In this document: piece by piece, positions 28,022 through 31,020 of the stretch
How positions within the stretch are numbered: position 1 is the first letter of the stretch
How the letters are laid out: every line of letters begins with the position of its first letter
Virus record (IMG/VR): IMGVR_UViG_3300025087_000245
Location: 1 to 31,020 of that record
Length of the DNA stretch: 31,020 nt
DNA from: a virus
Reading direction: 5' to 3' (one strand)
The notes under the pieces: model-generated
The model's database searches: none
Told to the model about the DNA's origin: nothing
The model's input: the letters and a program-made list of their open reading frames with translations, nothing else
Position numbers and translations under genes: made by a program

Positions 28022-30063
28022 ATTACCTCTTGTGGAACTCTTTTGTTTGTAGGAATAATGTTCCTAGACAATGACTCCGCTTTCATCTCTTGCTCAAGAG
28101 CCATAACTCCTTCAACCGCTTTCTTTTGTCCTATATCAATATTCTGAACCCTACGCAATAAAAGTACAATCGCATTCTTCTCCTCAGAAGAAGCATTCTG
28201 AAATGTGTCTGTTTTTATGAACGATTGCATCTGAATCAAATAGTCTTGAGTATCTATTTGCGAGTCTGGAACAATATCGTATTGACCACTCATAATCCGT
28301 TCAATAGATTCTTGAGGAGATAATATGTTTGCTTCTTTCGGTTTTGGAATAACATTTTCTATATTAAAATCTTTCGATAATTTGTCTAACAATTTCCACT
28401 GATTAACACTACTCTCCAAAACTATTCTTGTTGACATGGCTCTTTCAAAATATAAAATAGAGTCCTGCCTCTTCTTAGCTTTTTCTGTTAATGGTTCATT
28501 TGCAAACATATAATCATAATTAAATTTCATCCCTTTTGGAAACAACTCTTGTAAACTCTTGTAATCGCTAGTTCCTAAAACTTTAACAATTATTTCTTTT
28601 GGCAACTTTTTCATGTTGTGCCACGTTAAATTCATTAACTCTTTAAAACCTTCTTGCATCCTATCATAAAGAACTTTAAACCTAATTTCACTCTTATTCG
28701 TTCTAAGTTCAGATTCTCCTAACGTTGTCTGACGTTCTGGAGCTCTACCTTGAAACAGTTCCGTCAATCCTGTCCTCCTCTGTGCATACTCCCAATACAA
28801 GTCAAACGATCTGTAATGCTGGAATATAGATCCATAATCGTAAGACGGTATGAAAATGTTTTGTCTTGGATTCGGAACTGGATACCACCCGTTAGGTGTC
28901 ATCTGGACAAGCTCAGGATCAAAACCGCCAGACGGATCGTAAAACGTAGGAGTCTTAACTAACTTCTCTACAGCATTAGAAACTTGGTTGTGCGCATAGT
29001 CCAGCTCTTCTTGCGATTGTTTTATTAGCCAACATAACGAATCGCCATACGGACGGTCTTCTCTCGGATACGGCTGAAATTTCCAAGCATACGGTCTGAT
29101 AGGATCACCACTTATTTCATCAATATCTTTATTCTCAACCTTTCTAAATATCTGACCTCCGTTAGGAGAACACCAAACAATCAACTCTACTAACTCAACG
29201 TCCCCGCTTTCTTTGTTCTTGTGAGGATATGTAACGTAACATTCCATCAGGTATCTCATGTTCCTAGAAAATCGTTCAGTAAGAGATGTTCTTGATACTA
29301 CATCCCTTGCTTGCATAATCTCGTTTATTCCAGATACATAAACCCCATTACCTTTTGATAGATTTTCTATTCCTTTATAATATTTTTTACCATCAGAATC
29401 GTTTAACGACTTCCTAATTTCCCAATCGTTCTCGTCTAACGGAATCAACTCAAATATATGATCTGTGTTCCGAACTTGAACACCAGAAGCACTCATCGGC
29501 AATATCAAATTTTCTACTGGTATCCTCTTCCATATAACCTTATTTCTTTGACCATAAATGCCACTCCCATAAATACATTTTATAGGTGCATTACCAGCCT
29601 TGTACGCAACATGAATAGCTTTATCTAACGTGTCTAACGAATCATCAATATAATTCAGTACAACCCAATTCATAACAGACTCTGCAAGTTTAGACGTTCT
29701 TACATCCTCTTTTCCTATCCCACGCACACTTACTATTTTGTTTGTATCCGCTTTTATTGAGCCAATAGTGTTAGCATGAGCAGTATCTACCAACGTTGGA
29801 GTTAGACCTACACAATAGTTGGACGCATTCTTCCACGGATCATTAACCCTTGACTTGTAACCAGCATAAGAATACTCCTCATACACACGCATTGCGTTCC
29901 AACCATACGATTCTCTGTCACGAATATCTTCCGCAAGTTTATTTATAATATAAACAGATAAGTCCATATCATCAATATCATTAACGATTGATTCCTCTTG
30001 TACCTGATCTTGTACCTGATCTTGTACCTGATCTTGATCTATCTGCCCAATCTCATCAACCAC
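28018..30063 (-). CDS. Portal protein
   Basis: A 681-residue protein with the layout of podovirus-type portals: an acidic N-terminal extension, a long helical/beta body (KNASNYCVGLTPTLVDTAHA, then NTIGSIKADTNKIVSV), a central region YRSFDLYWEYAQRRTGLTEL followed by FQGRAPERQTTLGESELR, and an extended C-terminal helical part. Twelve copies would form the ring for DNA packaging. The start is GTG 30063, with GAGGG about 9 bases away, overlapping the upstream methyltransferase gene. The first residues contain the 12-bp repeats described separately. Confidence 0.88.
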   Translation of the reverse strand: MVDEIGQIDQDQVQDQVQDQVQEESIVNDIDDMDLSVYIINKLAEDIRDRESYGWNAMRVYEEYSYAGYKSRVNDPWKNASNYCVGLTPTLVDTAHANTIGSIKADTNKIVSVRGIGKEDVRTSKLAESVMNWVVLNYIDDSLDTLDKAIHVAYKAGNAPIKCIYGSGIYGQRNKVIWKRIPVENLILPMSASGVQVRNTDHIFELIPLDENDWEIRKSLNDSDGKKYYKGIENLSKGNGVYVSGINEIMQARDVVSRTSLTERFSRNMRYLMECYVTYPHKNKESGDVELVELIVWCSPNGGQIFRKVENKDIDEISGDPIRPYAWKFQPYPREDRPYGDSLCWLIKQSQEELDYAHNQVSNAVEKLVKTPTFYDPSGGFDPELVQMTPNGWYPVPNPRQNIFIPSYDYGSIFQHYRSFDLYWEYAQRRTGLTELFQGRAPERQTTLGESELRTNKSEIRFKVLYDRMQEGFKELMNLTWHNMKKLPKEIIVKVLGTSDYKSLQELFPKGMKFNYDYMFANEPLTEKAKKRQDSILYFERAMSTRIVLESSVNQWKLLDKLSKDFNIENVIPKPKEANILSPQESIERIMSGQYDIVPDSQIDTQDYLIQMQSFIKTDTFQNASSEEKNAIVLLLRRVQNIDIGQKKAVEGVMALEQEMKAESLSRNIIPTNKRVPQEVI
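29998..30033 (-). repeat. Three perfect 12-bp repeats at the portal N-terminus
   Basis: TTGTACCTGATC (+ strand sense) occurs three times in tandem, encoding DQVQ-DQVQ-DQVQ on the late strand. It keeps the frame, so slippage would change only the length of the acidic/Gln-rich N-terminal tail. Confidence 0.9.
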
Positions 30064-30544
30064 TTTTTTTAACCCTCAACTTAACATTCATCTCTATAAT
30101 CCGCATCGTAGGATCACCTATATACTTTTCGTTGAAACTAATAATCTCAAAATTTCCAACAAATCCATAATGTCTCCCTAAATGTAACAATCCTAAATCT
30201 TCACAATAATAACAAAACGAATTCGCATTCCAAAAACTCTTGTGAGTCGGATCTTGAAATGCTCCCCTCCCATCTGTCGTCGGTATTCTCATCTCAACTA
30301 TCGCCCCATCTTTACAAATTCGCCATATCTCGTTCATCGTGTTTATCGGATTAGATAAATGTTCAATTATATCGTTCGCAATTATGTGATCTATACTGTT
30401 ATCTTCAAATTCCCAGTTACTACCCTCTAAATCTACTAAACGATCTACGGACTCAGATAACCTGTTATCAATACCAACATACCCCTCTATACTAACAGTT
30501 CCACACCCTAAATTTAATTTTGTAACTCTATCAGTATCAATCAT
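30056..30544 (-). CDS. Class I SAM-dependent methyltransferase
   Basis: A 162-residue protein with motif I KLNLGCGTVSIEGYVGID, the acidic IDN end of strand 2, and IDHIIANDIIEHLSNPINTM, followed by VEMRIPTTDGRGAFQDPTHK and SFWNANSFCYYC. This is a Methyltransf_11-like family widespread in phages and environmental bacteria. The substrate is unknown; protection of DNA or modification of surface glycans are both possible. It overlaps the portal start by 8 bases and the upstream gene by 4. Confidence 0.85.
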   Translation of the reverse strand: MIDTDRVTKLNLGCGTVSIEGYVGIDNRLSESVDRLVDLEGSNWEFEDNSIDHIIANDIIEHLSNPINTMNEIWRICKDGAIVEMRIPTTDGRGAFQDPTHKSFWNANSFCYYCEDLGLLHLGRHYGFVGNFEIISFNEKYIGDPTMRIIEMNVKLRVKKSG

Positions 30545-30822
30545 CTAAACTTCCCTCTTTTTTTATGCAAACCATCTCCATTAGAATTGTTGTCATGCAC
30601 AGCTATATCTTCTAACTTTTTCCACTCGTTTTTCTCATCCAGAAAATATCCGTTACTATTGTTTATTAAACTAACAACATACTCACCAGAATATTTTTGT
30701 TGCTTGATGTGATATGTGTCTGACCTATATAATATCGTCGGAAATATAACTCTGCCATTAGCATCCACAATTTCATAATCGCTCGTAAATCTTATAGGCA
30801 AAATAAATGGCATGTCTATCAT
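30541..30822 (-). CDS. Small hypothetical protein
   Basis: A 93-residue protein starting MIDMPFILPIRFTSDYEIVD, beta-rich in the first half (ANGRVIFPTILYRSDTYH) and charged in the second. The ATGs at 30822 and 30813 are both possible; the first follows GTGG and overlaps the upstream stop. It is unrecognised. It sits at the end of the DNA-packaging region just before the methyltransferase. Confidence 0.55.
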   Translation of the reverse strand: MIDMPFILPIRFTSDYEIVDANGRVIFPTILYRSDTYHIKQQKYSGEYVVSLINNSNGYFLDEKNEWKKLEDIAVHDNNSNGDGLHKKRGKFR

Positions 30823-30947
30823 ATCAGTCCACTCGTTTTTTTATCTTTTTTTTCACTCACAATTAAACACAGCTCCGTCAACACCTTCTCTATCCTCTCC
30901 AACTTCTCTTCAATTTTTTCTAAATATTCTTTTTTAGGCGTAGGCAT
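30819..30947 (-). CDS. Small coiled-coil protein
   Basis: A 42-residue ORF starting MPTPKKEYLEKIEEKLERIE, a short amphipathic coiled coil. A clear AGGAG site lies before the ATG at 30947, so I do not use the longer frame to 31016. It overlaps the last codons of the gene entering from the right. No family is recognised. Confidence 0.6.
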   Translation of the reverse strand: MPTPKKEYLEKIEEKLERIEKVLTELCLIVSEKKDKKTSGLI

Positions 30948-31020
30948 ATTTTTCACTCCTGTATTCGGGCGGTATATAAACTTTAGGTTTTGTTTCGTAT
31001 CTCGGTTGGATAACATTTAA
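30934..31020 (-). CDS. C-terminal end of a gene entering from the right (possible terminase)
   Basis: The - strand frame from the window edge stays open for 28 codons and ends ...PPEYRSEKYAYA-stop at 30934-30936. By gene order (upstream of the portal) the large terminase subunit would be expected, but no diagnostic motif lies inside the window, so the identity is inferred. The reading frame uses the same DNA as the start of the coiled-coil ORF in another frame. Confidence 0.45.
   Translation of the reverse strand, partial: LNVIQPRYETKPKVYIPPEYRSEKYAYA

Overview
The window looks like about 31 kb of an AT-rich, tailed double-stranded DNA phage genome (or a provirus). The virion genes suggest a short-tailed, podovirus-like phage: a portal, scaffold, DUF5309-type major capsid, head-tail adaptor, three putative ejection proteins, a gp10-like tail protein and a fiber, with no tape measure, sheath or tail-tube gene seen. 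The host is unknown. Two early lipoproteins, a putative outer-membrane beta-barrel and Sec signal peptides point to a Gram-negative-type envelope. Shine-Dalgarno sites are mostly strong (AAGGAG, GGAGG) and genes are packed with ATGA-type overlaps.

Positions 1-8699 (+ strand) are the replication and accessory arm: a conserved phage protein, a strong intergenic hairpin, a primase-polymerase/SF3 helicase, small conserved phage proteins, a DUF6745-like protein with an exact 39-unit tetrapeptide array, a HAD phosphatase resembling the 3'-phosphatase half of polynucleotide kinase, small lipoproteins and membrane proteins, a DUF3307 protein, an Acb2/Tad1-type putative nucleotide-sponge, and a tRNA-like RNA with an extended variable arm.

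Positions 8703-31020 (- strand) are the late arm. In transcription order from the right edge: the tail of an upstream gene (terminase by position, not shown), two small genes, a methyltransferase, the portal, small genes, a second methyltransferase-like protein, a basic peptide, two large hairpins, the scaffold, and a major capsid gene interrupted by an intervening sequence with an HNH endonuclease. Then come a head-surface-like protein, a glycosyltransferase with an apparent frameshift near its start, small head genes, the adaptor, three putative ejection proteins, a large gp10-like/beta-propeller protein, the fiber, and a lysis cassette with an NlpC/P60 endolysin, two tiny hydrophobic peptides and a duplicated fragment of the endolysin C-terminus. 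The two arms converge at 8699/8703 with only 3 bases between them.

The most unusual points are: (1) at least four virion-type genes begin with what read as Sec signal peptides, each behind its own ribosome site; (2) the tRNA-like RNA at 8176-8292, which forms every tRNA helix but lacks the usual D-loop/T-loop contact bases; (3) the split capsid gene; (4) a translationally coupled duplicate of the endolysin tail; and (5) the perfect 39 x 12-bp coding minisatellite. Family names were assigned by recognising sequence patterns, without database searches.
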